From CAYJAZ01 sp964368455 (GTDB lineage Bacteria; Desulfobacterota; Desulfovibrionia; Desulfovibrionales; Desulfovibrionaceae): a DNA stretch of 64,000 nucleotides. The stretch spans positions 1-64,000 of the forward strand of contig CAYJAZ010000011.1 in the NCBI GenBank assembly GCA_964368455.1, written 5' to 3'. Shown in pieces: positions 51,565 to 60,812 of this stretch (positions are counted from its first letter, which is position 1; each line of letters opens with the position of its first letter). The position numbers and the translations under genes are program-made. The notes under the pieces are model-generated. The model was given only the letters and a program-made list of their open reading frames with translations, was not told the DNA's origin and searched no databases.

Positions 51565-51813
51565 TTAACCACTTCTTTGAGCTAAACTTTTAAGTGTGTC
51601 TTGAATAGACTTTGTTAAAGCTGAAAGAGCTTCGATTTTAGCGTTGTATTGACCCATTTGGTATTGAAGAGCTGTCAATTGTTCTTGGCTTACTTCAGCG
51701 CCATTAGCTAATGAAGTCATTTGAGCGTTGAGTTCCGTAGCTGTAGTGCTAAGGGAAGTTGTAGTATTGTCAACAAAGGTTTTAAGGTCTAAACCGTGTG
51801 TAGGTGATGACAT
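51565..51813 (-). CDS. sctF: T3SS needle subunit SctF
   Basis: An 82-residue protein with two amphipathic helices joined near residue 40 (DLKTFVDNTTTSLSTTATEL and LTALQYQMGQYNAKIEALSAL), ending TKSIQDTLKSLAQRSG. This is the needle pattern of YscF/MxiH, with polar N-terminus and hydrophobic C-terminal turns. Placed between SctE-like and SctG-like chaperone genes, as in Yersinia. It polymerises into the hollow needle. AGGAGAAAT precedes the ATG. Confidence 0.9.
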   Translation of the reverse strand: MSSPTHGLDLKTFVDNTTTSLSTTATELNAQMTSLANGAEVSQEQLTALQYQMGQYNAKIEALSALTKSIQDTLKSLAQRSG

Positions 51814-51848
51814 AGTATTTCTCCTATTTTTTAAAATGTTAACATTTT

Positions 51849-52061
51849 TTATTGATTTATTCTTGCATGTACTAATTCAAGCACATCGTCGATATCGCTA
51901 ATTGCTTGACGATAAGAATTTGCAATTGCCATTTCATCTAATGAAAGGCCCTTATCCATACTTTTTTTAATTTCTAAATTCATTTCAAAAAGTTCTTCTT
52001 TCAAAGACTTTAATCCTTGTCCATTAAAATCATTTGTAAGAATTTCGCTCGCAGAGTTCAT
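51849..52061 (-). CDS. Small needle co-chaperone, SctE/YscE-like
   Basis: A 70-residue acidic helical protein directly upstream of sctF, where YscE lies in Yersinia. It is mostly one helix (LKSLKEELFEMNLEIKKSMDKG, SYRQAISDIDDVLELVHARI). YscE has the same size and fold and binds YscF with YscG. No sequence motif is diagnostic, so identity is from position and length. The name SctE is also used for translocators; here the YscE-type chaperone is meant. Confidence 0.65.
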   Translation of the reverse strand: MNSASEILTNDFNGQGLKSLKEELFEMNLEIKKSMDKGLSLDEMAIANSYRQAISDIDDVLELVHARINQ

Positions 52062-52091
52062 ATCTTTTATTCTCCTGTGTTAGAGTTTGCA

Positions 52092-54119
52092 TTAGCGATC
52101 GAGACTTATTGTAACTCGCTGAGTTCCCTTACGTATAGAAATTTGCGAGCTTGCAATTGCTTCAAGAGTGAAACCATTTGGTAAAAATGCACCTACAAAT
52201 AATCTTTGTCCTTCGCTCGTAGTGAGGAAAGGAATATTACCATTGTGTATAGAATTAATCTTCAAACCACTGATTGTTATTGGTTTGATTGGTACAACAG
52301 TATTTGATTTTTTTGTATTAGTGTAATTTACTCTTGCTTTATTGCTTAGTTTTAAATTACCGTTTGCAGTAATTTCTCTTTCATTTTGTAGTCTTTTAAT
52401 TATTTGCTCTAAGGATTGAGCTTGATCTTGTGACATTGCATTAAGGCGGGATTGAATGTCTAGAAGTTCTTTCGATAAATTCTCTGGTTTTCCAGAAATT
52501 ATACTTTGTATTTGATTTTGATTAAGTGCTTTTATACTAGAACTCAAGTTTTGAGCTTCTTGTCCATAGCTTTGCGTGAGAGAAACATTCTCTCCATACT
52601 CATTCACAAATTCAATACTTCCAATCTGATCACCAAAATTGATACTGTTTGGGCTGACCGAGATCAAGGAGCGAAGATCTTGATCGCCTTCCACTTGTTC
52701 AACTGTGGTGGTTACAGAATTGTTAGAACTTAAGTCATCAATACCCGTGCTTAATGAATTAGCCAACGATTGTGCTGCTACTGAATGAGAAAGAGAATAA
52801 TGAAGTGGAATGCTTAATTTATCTATTATCTCATTCATGCTTGTGTGAATGTTCTTTTTATCTGTTGGAGTGAACACGCCTAAGATAGAAATAACGCCTT
52901 TGCCGTATTGAGTATCTGCATTGTGAATGCCATCTACTGTGAGTTTTTCATCAATAAGTTGAGAAAGCTCGATTTCGTGAATGACATTTCTTTTGATTGT
53001 TGGTAAATCCGTGATATCTTTATTCAGTGTAGCAAATGCAGCTTCTTCTAATAAGGAGTCTTGGATATAGGCATCAACATGCAACTCAGAGTCTTTAATA
53101 TAAAGACTTGGATATATTCCAAAAAGTGCAAATGAATCTTGAACTGCACGTAAAAGATCGTTTTGAACTTCAACTGAAATATATACAGGGTATTGCAATC
53201 TTCGTGCCAAAGTTTGAATTTTTTGTCTTTCGCTTTCGTTGTTCACATAGCCTTGTATTAAAATGCTCTCTTTTCCATTGATTATTTGCTGGAAAAGTTC
53301 TACATTTTCTATTTTTTCTTCTGCTAATTGTGCTGTTAAGTAGTTGACTTCTAAGCCAATATTATCGTTTTGAGGTTCGTAAGCTATACTCAATGTCAAA
53401 AGGCCTATAGCAACTAATCCAGAAAGGGCAGCTTTACGAATAAATTTCTTTTTTTCTTGTTTTGCTTCTTCAATTGCCCTTGCTTTAGCAACTTCGTTGT
53501 CAGCATCTTCTAAAGTAGGTGCAACTTCGTTGTCGTTTTGTTTTGTTTCGTCTGTTTCTTGGCTATTTTCGTTTTCTTCACTATAAGAAACATTGCTCGC
53601 AAGTTTTGGAAGAATTGTTTCTTGTACTTGATCTGGAAGATTCCACACCATACAAGTAGACGCGATATAGAAAGCTTCTGATTTTTCTGCAACAAAACTT
53701 TCAAGAGCATCAGCACCTAATTCTTGATAGATAGAACCATCGATAGAAGATACTGTGACTGTAATGCTGATAATCTTGCCTTTTTCTTCTACAACTTCTT
53801 CGAAGATTTCATTAATATTTTCTTCTTTAATGTCGTCTAAGATTTCTGATGGCAATTCATTGAGGATTTCTTCTGGAATTTCTTCTAATTGTTCCTCAGG
53901 ATTTTCATTGCTTTGCACTGTGAGCACTTCTCTTTCAATTTGAACATTGATAGAAGCATGTCTTGGGGCAATGGCAAAATCTTTACTAGAATTTTGGTTG
54001 AAGAAAACTATATCAGAGGAATCGTCAGAACCAATGATATGTTTGCCTTCAGAAAGTGCAATCTTTGCACCTAGATGAGGGCCCGAAAAGATATAGAGAT
54101 AAAGAGCAGTTTCTTTCAT
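52092..54119 (-). CDS. sctD: T3SS inner-membrane ring protein SctD
   Basis: A 675-residue protein. Residues 1-70 are an FHA-like cytoplasmic domain (FSGPHLGAKIALSEGKHIIGS, APRHASINVQ). It is followed by an acidic insert (residues about 72-115, many Glu and Asp) and a second half of the domain (ISITVTVSSIDGSIYQEL). One helix (ALSGLVAIGLLTLSIAY, 231-247) crosses the inner membrane. The periplasmic part carries several BON-type folds, such as ILIQGYVNNESERQKI. A C-terminal tail follows (LGSSISIRKGTQRVTISLD-like IASSQISIRKGTQRVTI). SctD is usually 350-450 residues; this one is long, more like Chlamydia CdsD. Confidence 0.88.
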   Translation of the reverse strand: MKETALYLYIFSGPHLGAKIALSEGKHIIGSDDSSDIVFFNQNSSKDFAIAPRHASINVQIEREVLTVQSNENPEEQLEEIPEEILNELPSEILDDIKEENINEIFEEVVEEKGKIISITVTVSSIDGSIYQELGADALESFVAEKSEAFYIASTCMVWNLPDQVQETILPKLASNVSYSEENENSQETDETKQNDNEVAPTLEDADNEVAKARAIEEAKQEKKKFIRKAALSGLVAIGLLTLSIAYEPQNDNIGLEVNYLTAQLAEEKIENVELFQQIINGKESILIQGYVNNESERQKIQTLARRLQYPVYISVEVQNDLLRAVQDSFALFGIYPSLYIKDSELHVDAYIQDSLLEEAAFATLNKDITDLPTIKRNVIHEIELSQLIDEKLTVDGIHNADTQYGKGVISILGVFTPTDKKNIHTSMNEIIDKLSIPLHYSLSHSVAAQSLANSLSTGIDDLSSNNSVTTTVEQVEGDQDLRSLISVSPNSINFGDQIGSIEFVNEYGENVSLTQSYGQEAQNLSSSIKALNQNQIQSIISGKPENLSKELLDIQSRLNAMSQDQAQSLEQIIKRLQNEREITANGNLKLSNKARVNYTNTKKSNTVVPIKPITISGLKINSIHNGNIPFLTTSEGQRLFVGAFLPNGFTLEAIASSQISIRKGTQRVTISLDR

Positions 54120-54128
54120 AATTGCCTT

Positions 54129-55883
54129 TTATATTTCTTGTTCAGGGCTTGGTTGTTTCGAACAGCCTGAAGAATTATTGTTTTTATTTACAGGAACCAT
54201 TTCGTTATAATCTGCTTGTGTAGCTGATCTTGTGAATTCTAATTCCTTTATTCTTTCTGGTACTTCATAATTTGCATTATGACGGACAATTCTAGGAGTG
54301 ATGAGAATAAGTCTTTCTAGCATTGTTGATGATTTTTCAGAGGATTTGAAGAAATTGCCCAAGAAAGGGATATCTTTTAAGAAAGGCACACCGCTATCAG
54401 CTTCTGAAACTTGTTCATAAAAATAACCGCCAATAAGAAGACTTTGGCCTTCATTTACAATAGCTTGCGTGTTGATCTTTGTTTGTCTTATTGGAGGTAA
54501 AGCACCAACTGCTTGTCCGCTGTCGTCGCCTTGATTGTCTTGCACATTGACAACTAATTTAATGCTTTGACCATCAAAGCCATTGTCAATAATATGTGGT
54601 GTCACTTTGAGCACTGTGCCTGATTCAACTTTGAATAAATCGGCAACATCTGTACCTGCAACTTCAATATAATATGTGCTTGTATTTTCGAGAGTAGCTT
54701 GCACATTATCCATAGTAAGCACAGATGGCTTACCTAAAACTCTTGCATGATTGTTTGCTTGCAATGCTTCAACTTGTGCAATGAAAAATTCGGTGCCAAG
54801 TGAGTAGATGGTGGAACTAAGGCCACCAGTCAATATTTCGCCTGCAACAGGTGGAACTATAGTTGTTGTGGCATCGCCTGCAACACTACCGCCTATAGAA
54901 TCACGTCCTGTGCTCATATTTCCTTGGAAATTGACACCAAGATTTCGGCTAAAGCCACTATCAATATCAACAATAGCTGCATGAATTTCAACAAGTTCAA
55001 CTGGTTTGTCTAAATCAGCAATAACTTGTTTATAATAATTCATTCTATAGGCAGCATCTGTTATGATGACAGAGTTTACACGTGGATCAGCTATGATATT
55101 GACAGCTGTTTGCTCATCTTTATTAGCAGATTTTGCTGGCGTACTTGCGGGAGCTTGCCCTTGTGCGGCAAGTCCTGTTCCAAGTAATGGGGAAACAGAA
55201 CTAGGAAGTTGAACTGTAGAAGATGGACTTATTTGACTGCCAGAAACCATTGCCCTAAGAATTGTTGCAACTCCGGGAATAGTGATTTGTGTGTCCATGC
55301 TTGTAATGGAAATATCGTCAGCCCAAGCGTATTTTAATGGGAAGACTTCCATAATGAAATTTGAAGTTTGTGCTTGTTCAAATGCTATAATAGCACTTTG
55401 TACTTGCTGGATGTAAGTGGCTGGGCCAGAAACAACAAGCATGTCTGTTTCAGGCATAAATTCAAGAGGAAGGTTTGGTGAAATAACAGCAGAATTTTCT
55501 AGCATAACAATGAGCTCATCTGCTGGAATGATCTTTGTGCTTATAAAGGCTCTTTGTGTTTCAGATTGGTTATAAAAATAAATGATGTCTGAAAGAGCAT
55601 ACCAACCAACACCAAAGGCTTCACGCATTGTTTCTAAAAAATGCCCAGCAGGCACATTGACAAACCTACCACTAATTGTTCCAACTACATTTGGAGTGAA
55701 GTGTGGTGCAAGATTTTGCTCTCGTGCAATAGCAGATAAAGGAGCTGTGATGTCTTGATTTTCAGCGTAAAAGCTAAAAGGCCTAGAAAAATCAAAAGCA
55801 TAGGCATTCACGCTGTAGAGCAAGAGCATGAGTGTAAATATAATTTGTGTAATTTTTTTAAACTTTTTAATCTTTTTAATCAA
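54129..55883 (-). CDS. sctC: T3SS outer-membrane secretin SctC
   Basis: A 584-residue protein with a signal (about 1-29, ends NAYA). The N-domains read FSFYAENQDITAPLSAIAREQNLAPHF, VSGPATYIQQVQSAIIAFEQ. The ring-building region shows ADPRVNSVIITDAAYRMNYYKQVIADLDKP. The secretin core has TLENTSTYYIEVAGTDVADL and the signature VPFLKDIPFLGNFFKSSEKS, then LERLILITPRIVR. It forms the outer-membrane channel. It follows the CesT-like chaperone gene and precedes sctD by 9 bases. Some Thr/Gly-rich spacer (residues 210-250) is lineage-specific. Confidence 0.95.
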   Translation of the reverse strand: MIKKIKKFKKITQIIFTLMLLLYSVNAYAFDFSRPFSFYAENQDITAPLSAIAREQNLAPHFTPNVVGTISGRFVNVPAGHFLETMREAFGVGWYALSDIIYFYNQSETQRAFISTKIIPADELIVMLENSAVISPNLPLEFMPETDMLVVSGPATYIQQVQSAIIAFEQAQTSNFIMEVFPLKYAWADDISITSMDTQITIPGVATILRAMVSGSQISPSSTVQLPSSVSPLLGTGLAAQGQAPASTPAKSANKDEQTAVNIIADPRVNSVIITDAAYRMNYYKQVIADLDKPVELVEIHAAIVDIDSGFSRNLGVNFQGNMSTGRDSIGGSVAGDATTTIVPPVAGEILTGGLSSTIYSLGTEFFIAQVEALQANNHARVLGKPSVLTMDNVQATLENTSTYYIEVAGTDVADLFKVESGTVLKVTPHIIDNGFDGQSIKLVVNVQDNQGDDSGQAVGALPPIRQTKINTQAIVNEGQSLLIGGYFYEQVSEADSGVPFLKDIPFLGNFFKSSEKSSTMLERLILITPRIVRHNANYEVPERIKELEFTRSATQADYNEMVPVNKNNNSSGCSKQPSPEQEI

Positions 55884-55906
55884 GGTAGGTCTCTTTTATT
55901 ATATTG

Positions 55907-56341
55907 TTATTTATTCCACGACATGGATAAAGAAAATGGACTTGTTGAATGACTTTCTTTTTGTAACCACCAATCTACATCTTTTAAAAAGGAAGAAAAA
56001 AAGTCAACTAATGTGTAAATACTTTGCATTCTAGTCTTTTTATATAATATAATCGAGTCTTTGTCAATCGAGACAACAGAAGGTCTTTGTTTACATGCAC
56101 CCATTTGTTTTTTAGCAAATTCTTTAAGAAGATCTGTTCTTTCAAATTCTTCAAGAGGTATTTTTGCTAAAGAAGTTTTAACAATGAGATGTTCTTGATC
56201 AGGAGTGAAGAGTTCAACTTCTAAGATTTCATTATCTTTACTGTAAATTGTAAAAATAATGTGATCGTCAGAAAGTTTTTTTGGCTCTTTCCATTTAGTT
56301 TTTTCTTGTACTAAAGTGATAAAATTATGAAAAGTATGCAT
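55907..56341 (-). CDS. Class I T3SS chaperone, CesT/SycE-like
   Basis: A 144-residue protein in the usual size and shape of effector chaperones: N-terminal helix MHTFHNFITLVQEKTKWKE, central beta strands (ILEVELFTPDQEHLIVKTSLAKIPLEEFERTDLLKEF), a strand with SIILYKKTRM and C-terminal helix TLVDFFSSFLKDVDWW. CesT-family proteins bind N-terminal segments of effectors and keep them secretion-ready. It lies directly upstream of sctC, an unusual place, and no clear effector adjoins it. Its client is unknown. Confidence 0.72.
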   Translation of the reverse strand: MHTFHNFITLVQEKTKWKEPKKLSDDHIIFTIYSKDNEILEVELFTPDQEHLIVKTSLAKIPLEEFERTDLLKEFAKKQMGACKQRPSVVSIDKDSIILYKKTRMQSIYTLVDFFSSFLKDVDWWLQKESHSTSPFSLSMSWNK

Positions 56342-56381
56342 AAAGTTCTCTAAATGTTAAAGTTATATGATATTAAAAGTA

Positions 56382-56858
56382 TTATTTTTTAGATAATAAA
56401 TCAAGTAAATCTTTAGCTTGAGTATAAATATTTGCAAATTTTTCTTGATAATTGATTTTTGAAATGGCTTCTAAGAGGGCAATAGCTTCCTTTGTTTTAT
56501 CAAGTTTAATATAACATAAAGCACAATGATAAAGAGGTCTTGGATCTTCTAAGGTAGAACCAATCATTGCATGTTTATAATAGGTGATTGCATTTTCGTA
56601 TTCGTTTTGTTCTTGATAGCAAGCAGCTAATCCCATGCTAAAACGTGCGTCTAGATCGTCTAATTTGAAAAGATACATAAAAACTTGTTCAGCATTTTTA
56701 TAATTTTTTGCACTATAATGAGAGTGAGCTAGTGCATAAGCAGTTTCAAGTTCATCTTTTTTTATATTTAATACAGTAGAAAGTTTAGCACCGCTTAATA
56801 AAGCTCCAACAACAGATGCGTAATCTTCAATTGTAAGTTCTGCATTTTCTGTACTCAT
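56382..56858 (-). CDS. SycD/LcrH-type translocator chaperone (copy 3)
   Basis: A 158-residue TPR protein. The repeats are recognisable as YALAHSHYSAKNYKNAEQVFMYLFKLDDLDARFSMGLAACYQEQNEYENAITYYKHAM, with PLYHCALCYIKLDKTKEAIALL following. SycD/LcrH chaperones bind the two hydrophobic translocators before export. It shares the same frame of repeats with the genes at 58368 and 60813. It lies 44 bases after the unknown 455-residue gene, which is probably its client. Confidence 0.9.
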   Translation of the reverse strand: MSTENAELTIEDYASVVGALLSGAKLSTVLNIKKDELETAYALAHSHYSAKNYKNAEQVFMYLFKLDDLDARFSMGLAACYQEQNEYENAITYYKHAMIGSTLEDPRPLYHCALCYIKLDKTKEAIALLEAISKINYQEKFANIYTQAKDLLDLLSKK

Positions 56859-56902
56859 ACTAATACCCCGAAAAAAGATTCAAAAAGTCTTTTTAGTAAA
56901 AA

Positions 56903-58270
56903 TTATACTAAAGCACGTGCTAATAAAATATTTGCCATGCTTTTTTCGCTTTCAATTCTATGGTTAGCAAGTTCTTGCATGGTGTTTAGCATTATGCTTG
57001 TAAAATCAAAGGTTTCTGCTATTATTCCTGCAATGGTTCTTTGTTGAACATAGAGATGAGCTTCTGCCCGCATAGCTTGTATTTCGTCATAAGAAGCACC
57101 AGAAGAACCAGAATATATCTTACGCAAGGCATCTCTTTCAGCATCAGTATCGATATATGTTCTGCTGTGAACATCATGATCAAAATCACGAAATTTCTCT
57201 GTGATAGCTGTAAACATAGCATTCATATCTTCATAAAACTTTTCCATAATTTTCTTGTATGTTTTATGATTATCGAAAGTAGAAAGAGTTTCTAAATCAA
57301 TATCTAAGACAACAGAAGCAAATTCTAAATCTGAAAGAGTTGAAGAGCCTTTAAGAAGGGCTAAAGGAAGAAGTTTAGACATACTATCGCCAAATAAAGC
57401 AGCAAAGACTTCATCAGTTGAAGCATGTTCGCTATCGGCAAAGAATGAAGCAATTGTGCCTGTTGCTCTTGCTCCTGCTTCCATCATTAATTGCAGTAAT
57501 TGCATGTTGGTGTCGGAAATATTATAAATTTCTGCAAAGACATTCATTGCAAGGGGAATATTCATTTCGCCTTCAAGATCTTCACCAAATATTTGTTGAA
57601 GTTTTTCAGCTTTAATATAGTAGGTTAATTCAGTAGAATAACCACGAAAGTTGCTATGAGCAGTAAATTCAGAATGTTTATTCTCGTCAACTACATTACC
57701 ATTTTTATCTACTACTGTACCATCATCTAAGGTTTCTCCACCCATATGTACACGCATAGACGTAACAGCATTATTGTTTCTTTCAGAAACCCTGTCTGCC
57801 CATTCGACGTGATCTAGCATAGAAGACAGAGCTTGGGACATTATGTTTGCTTGATTTGCAATTTCCACAAGATTAATATCGTCTGGAAGGCCTAAAAATA
57901 CTATTAAGTTGATAAGTTTGTGTATATTCTCTTCTCTGGCTTGGGCATCAATTTTTGCTTGTGCTTCTAGATTTTCTTTATTCTCTGCAACACTATTCTT
58001 TCTTATTTCAACATTTAAAGCACTTCGCATGCCCTCTAAGGAAGTGACACTTGCAGCAGCAAGGACTTGTAAGGCGGCAAGAGAAAAAAGCGGAGCATCA
58101 AGAAGAGGAGAAGAAAATAAGCTAGGAGGTAGATCATGAGTTTTGGGATTACTTAAACTCTCTAAACTTTGCTTAGAAACTTTTCCGTCTAGATTTTTAC
58201 CTTGTTCAATAGGGGCATTGGGATCTGTATATAGTGGATTTTTTGTAAGATCATTATTTATTTGAGACAT
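56903..58270 (-). CDS. Unrecognised T3SS-linked secreted-type protein, 455 residues
   Basis: I do not recognise this protein. It starts MSQINNDLTKNPLYTDPNA, a polar, Asn/Ser/Thr-rich N-terminus like T3SS substrates, with no Sec signal. A moderately hydrophobic stretch (PLFSLAALQVLAAASVTSLEG) is at about 58-80. Long helices follow, a polar turn (DDGTVVDKNGNVVDEN) is near 187-202, and the end is helical (FTSIMLNTMQELANHRIESEKSMANILLARALV). It is flanked on both sides by SycD-type chaperone genes, so it is likely exported: an additional translocator, tip or effector. It lacks the long paired hydrophobic helices of YopB. Confidence 0.75.
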   Translation of the reverse strand: MSQINNDLTKNPLYTDPNAPIEQGKNLDGKVSKQSLESLSNPKTHDLPPSLFSSPLLDAPLFSLAALQVLAAASVTSLEGMRSALNVEIRKNSVAENKENLEAQAKIDAQAREENIHKLINLIVFLGLPDDINLVEIANQANIMSQALSSMLDHVEWADRVSERNNNAVTSMRVHMGGETLDDGTVVDKNGNVVDENKHSEFTAHSNFRGYSTELTYYIKAEKLQQIFGEDLEGEMNIPLAMNVFAEIYNISDTNMQLLQLMMEAGARATGTIASFFADSEHASTDEVFAALFGDSMSKLLPLALLKGSSTLSDLEFASVVLDIDLETLSTFDNHKTYKKIMEKFYEDMNAMFTAITEKFRDFDHDVHSRTYIDTDAERDALRKIYSGSSGASYDEIQAMRAEAHLYVQQRTIAGIIAETFDFTSIMLNTMQELANHRIESEKSMANILLARALV

Positions 58271-58367
58271 AGTTATACTCCTAAACGATATTTTATCTAG
58301 CCTATTAAATTGGCATTATAAAATAAAGAGTAGAAAAATTAAATAAGCTTCATAAACAGATTATAGT

Positions 58368-58862
58368 TTATGCTTCATTATCGATAGTTAAAATTTCTAA
58401 TAAATCTTTTGCTTGCTTTAAAATATCACTATAACGATCACTTTTTGCATAATGGATAGTAAGCTCTAAAGCTTTAATGGCTTCTGAAACTTGATTTGTT
58501 TTTACATAGCAAAGAGCGGTAAAAAACATAGGAGTAGGATCTTTTAGAGCAGTTGCCATCATAGCACATTGATACATTTTAATGGCTTCTTCATATTTTT
58601 CAAGAGCTTGAAAACAACCAGCTAAACCCATAGAAAATCTAGAGTCAAAGGTGTTCATGAGGTTAAGATATTTGAATAAAGTTTCAGCATCTTTGTAGTT
58701 TTTTGCAACATAATGGCTATGAGCAACAGCATATAAAGTTTCTAAATCTTGTTCAGAAATATTGTCAGTAACTTCATGAAAAGGCAGTCCATAAAAGAGG
58801 CCTACTAATTTATCATCCACAGTTTCATTTATTGCACTAGTGTTTTCTGTTTTGTCTGGCAT
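58368..58862 (-). CDS. SycD/LcrH-type translocator chaperone (copy 2)
   Basis: A 164-residue TPR protein. The repeats are YAVAHSHYVAKNYKDAETLFKYLNLMNTFDSRFSMGLAGCFQALEKYEEAIKMYQCAMM and FFTALCYVKTNQVSEAIKALEL, closely matching copies 1 and 3 in spacing. It lies between the YopD-like gene (28 bases) and the 455-residue gene (97 bases). By analogy to SscB of Salmonella SPI-2 it would serve a product from this neighbourhood. Which client it binds is uncertain. Confidence 0.9.
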   Translation of the reverse strand: MPDKTENTSAINETVDDKLVGLFYGLPFHEVTDNISEQDLETLYAVAHSHYVAKNYKDAETLFKYLNLMNTFDSRFSMGLAGCFQALEKYEEAIKMYQCAMMATALKDPTPMFFTALCYVKTNQVSEAIKALELTIHYAKSDRYSDILKQAKDLLEILTIDNEA

Positions 58863-58890
58863 AAAAACCCCTTATAGCTTTAAGATTATA

Positions 58891-59598
58891 TTAAGCAGGA
58901 ATAATAGTTCTATTATTTGATTGAGCAGTGCTTTCCATTGTAGAGATAGCTTTATTGATGATTTCTTGAAGTGCTTGAGCTAGTTTTTGCACAGATTCTC
59001 TTGCATTTCTTGCAGCTTCAGCTTCAGCTTCTAATTCTTTAATACCAGCTTGTGTGAGTGTGACAAAATAGTTGCCAATAGACTCACTTATCTTTGAAAA
59101 ACCAGAACCAACAGAGCCTAGAGCATTTGCTAAAGCTGAATTAGCACCAGAAGTAGCACAAGAAGCAATACCAAAGCCTACAGTAATAGCTCCAGTAATA
59201 ATACCTGTAATCATGGCCTGATAGGCTTGTTTACGCATTTCTTCTGCTTGTTCGAGTGTGAGTTCAACTGCAAGTTGGCCATGTGTAAAAGCAACAACTC
59301 TATTTATCGCATTTTGTAATGAATTATTGTCTACAATTTCAGCTAATATCTCTGCACCAAAAGTGAGTACAGCAACAAAATCTTTGAAATGTGCGTCGCT
59401 TGAAGGCGGAGTTAAACCATATTTTTCACCTATTTGGAAAAGTCCGTGTAAAGAAAGAGGTGGAGCTGCTTGAATTTCTTTTAAAAAAAGATCAAGATTG
59501 TCATTAAGTTTTGCTAATTCAGAAGGTGTTAAATTATTGATATCAACGCCATACATTGCAAGAATATCGCTCTTGTCGTTAATTCCATTCATTGTCAT
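58891..59598 (-). CDS. YopD-like minor translocator (one hydrophobic segment)
   Basis: A 235-residue protein without a Sec signal. A single hydrophobic block is at about 128-158 (AMITGIITGAITVGFGIAS) and the C-terminal 80 residues form amphipathic helices (ELEAEAEAARNARESVQKLAQAL, INKAISTMESTAQ). YopD, SseD and EspB share this size range and layout. It follows the YopB-like gene by 50 bases, the conserved order of the two. It should be exported through the needle and, with its partner, form a pore in the host membrane. Confidence 0.78.
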   Translation of the reverse strand: MTMNGINDKSDILAMYGVDINNLTPSELAKLNDNLDLFLKEIQAAPPLSLHGLFQIGEKYGLTPPSSDAHFKDFVAVLTFGAEILAEIVDNNSLQNAINRVVAFTHGQLAVELTLEQAEEMRKQAYQAMITGIITGAITVGFGIASCATSGANSALANALGSVGSGFSKISESIGNYFVTLTQAGIKELEAEAEAARNARESVQKLAQALQEIINKAISTMESTAQSNNRTIIPA

Positions 59599-59648
59599 GA
59601 TATTTTCCTTTTATATAATAAATTAGATTGATTTTAGATAATTAAGCC

Positions 59649-60770
59649 TTAAGCCATTGAAGGGGCAGAAGCCAGAGCAATGCCTGTTTGATTTAAATTA
59701 TCTATCAATTGGTTAACAGCGGCTAAAAGATCGTTAAATTGTTGCATAAGTGCATCAACCTTGTCTAAGTCCATTTCATCAGCAACTTTTAGACGATCCA
59801 TCATAGCTTCTAATTCTTTCAAAAATGCTTTGTCCATATCTCTGTCGTATTGCACTCTTGATTGATAAATCTCGATTGAACCTGAGGCAATAGCTACTGC
59901 ACCGCCAATAAATGCTGCAATACTCAAAATCTTAGTTGCCATTTTCTCTACTTTTTCAGCAACTGTTAAAGCCATTTCAGCAGCGTTTTTTGCTGTTGAA
60001 GCAGCAGCATTTGCAAATGAAGCACTAGCAGACATAGCCCCAGCTCCTAAAGTCAAAGCACAGCCAACAATAACATAAAGCATTTCATAAACCATTCCCA
60101 TAATATCAGCTACATTATCTGGAATGCCAAAAAGTTTAAAGAATTCTGCATATCCAGCAGCAATACTTACTTTACCATCTGTGGCCTCTGACAGAATGGA
60201 GCTAATAGCAGTGGCTAGGAGTAGAGTGGAGCCAGCTACAAGCAAAACACCAGCACCACCAGCAACAGTTCCTACAGCGCCAGCAACAATACCAGCAATA
60301 GAACCTATTACAGCAAGTGCCATACCTATATATTTGAAGGCATCTTTTATTTTATCTAAGACAGAAGCATTTCTTGCTTCTTCAATAGACTCTTTGAGTT
60401 CTTCAATTTTTTCGGCTGCAAGAGCAAGTTTTTCAGCTGCTCTACCATCTATTGCACCAAACATTTCTTCAATAGCATTTCTTCTTTCTTGGAAGTTTAA
60501 TGCCGCTAATAAAGCTTCAGGAGTGACACCAACGCTTGAGGCAAGATTTGTTAAAAGTCCTAAATCTACTTTTGGTGGCTCTAGTTTTGGATTTTGTTCT
60601 AAAATAGATTGTTGAAGTTCTTCTGTGTTTTCATGAAGCCTTTGTAACTCAACTATTTTTTTCTGCACTTCGGGATCAAAATTGATTTCTTGTTGTGCTT
60701 CTAGTTCGCTAATTTTAGCTTCTATAGCATATTGTTTTAATTCAAGTGTATTTAACATAGCTTGAGACAT
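59649..60770 (-). CDS. YopB-like major translocator
   Basis: A 373-residue protein with an N-terminal coiled-coil stretch (residues 1-145), hydrophobic blocks at about 146-194 (ALAVIGSIAGIVAGAVGTVAG), 225-250 and 280-300, and a C-terminal helix. YopB, SseC and IpaB have this two-helix-hairpin design with flanking coiled coils. It lies just after a SycD-type gene and just before the YopD-like gene, as in SPI-2 (sscA-sseC-sseD). Expected to insert into the host membrane. Confidence 0.85.
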   Translation of the reverse strand: MSQAMLNTLELKQYAIEAKISELEAQQEINFDPEVQKKIVELQRLHENTEELQQSILEQNPKLEPPKVDLGLLTNLASSVGVTPEALLAALNFQERRNAIEEMFGAIDGRAAEKLALAAEKIEELKESIEEARNASVLDKIKDAFKYIGMALAVIGSIAGIVAGAVGTVAGGAGVLLVAGSTLLLATAISSILSEATDGKVSIAAGYAEFFKLFGIPDNVADIMGMVYEMLYVIVGCALTLGAGAMSASASFANAAASTAKNAAEMALTVAEKVEKMATKILSIAAFIGGAVAIASGSIEIYQSRVQYDRDMDKAFLKELEAMMDRLKVADEMDLDKVDALMQQFNDLLAAVNQLIDNLNQTGIALASAPSMA

Positions 60771-60812
60771 AGTTTACCTCTTTTGAATTATTCGAGAAAA
60801 TATCGAAAAAAA

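Noticed and set aside
56903..58270. Calling the 455-residue protein a YopB homologue or LcrV tip
   Set aside because: It lacks the long hydrophobic hairpin of YopB and no LcrV motif is visible; left as unrecognised.
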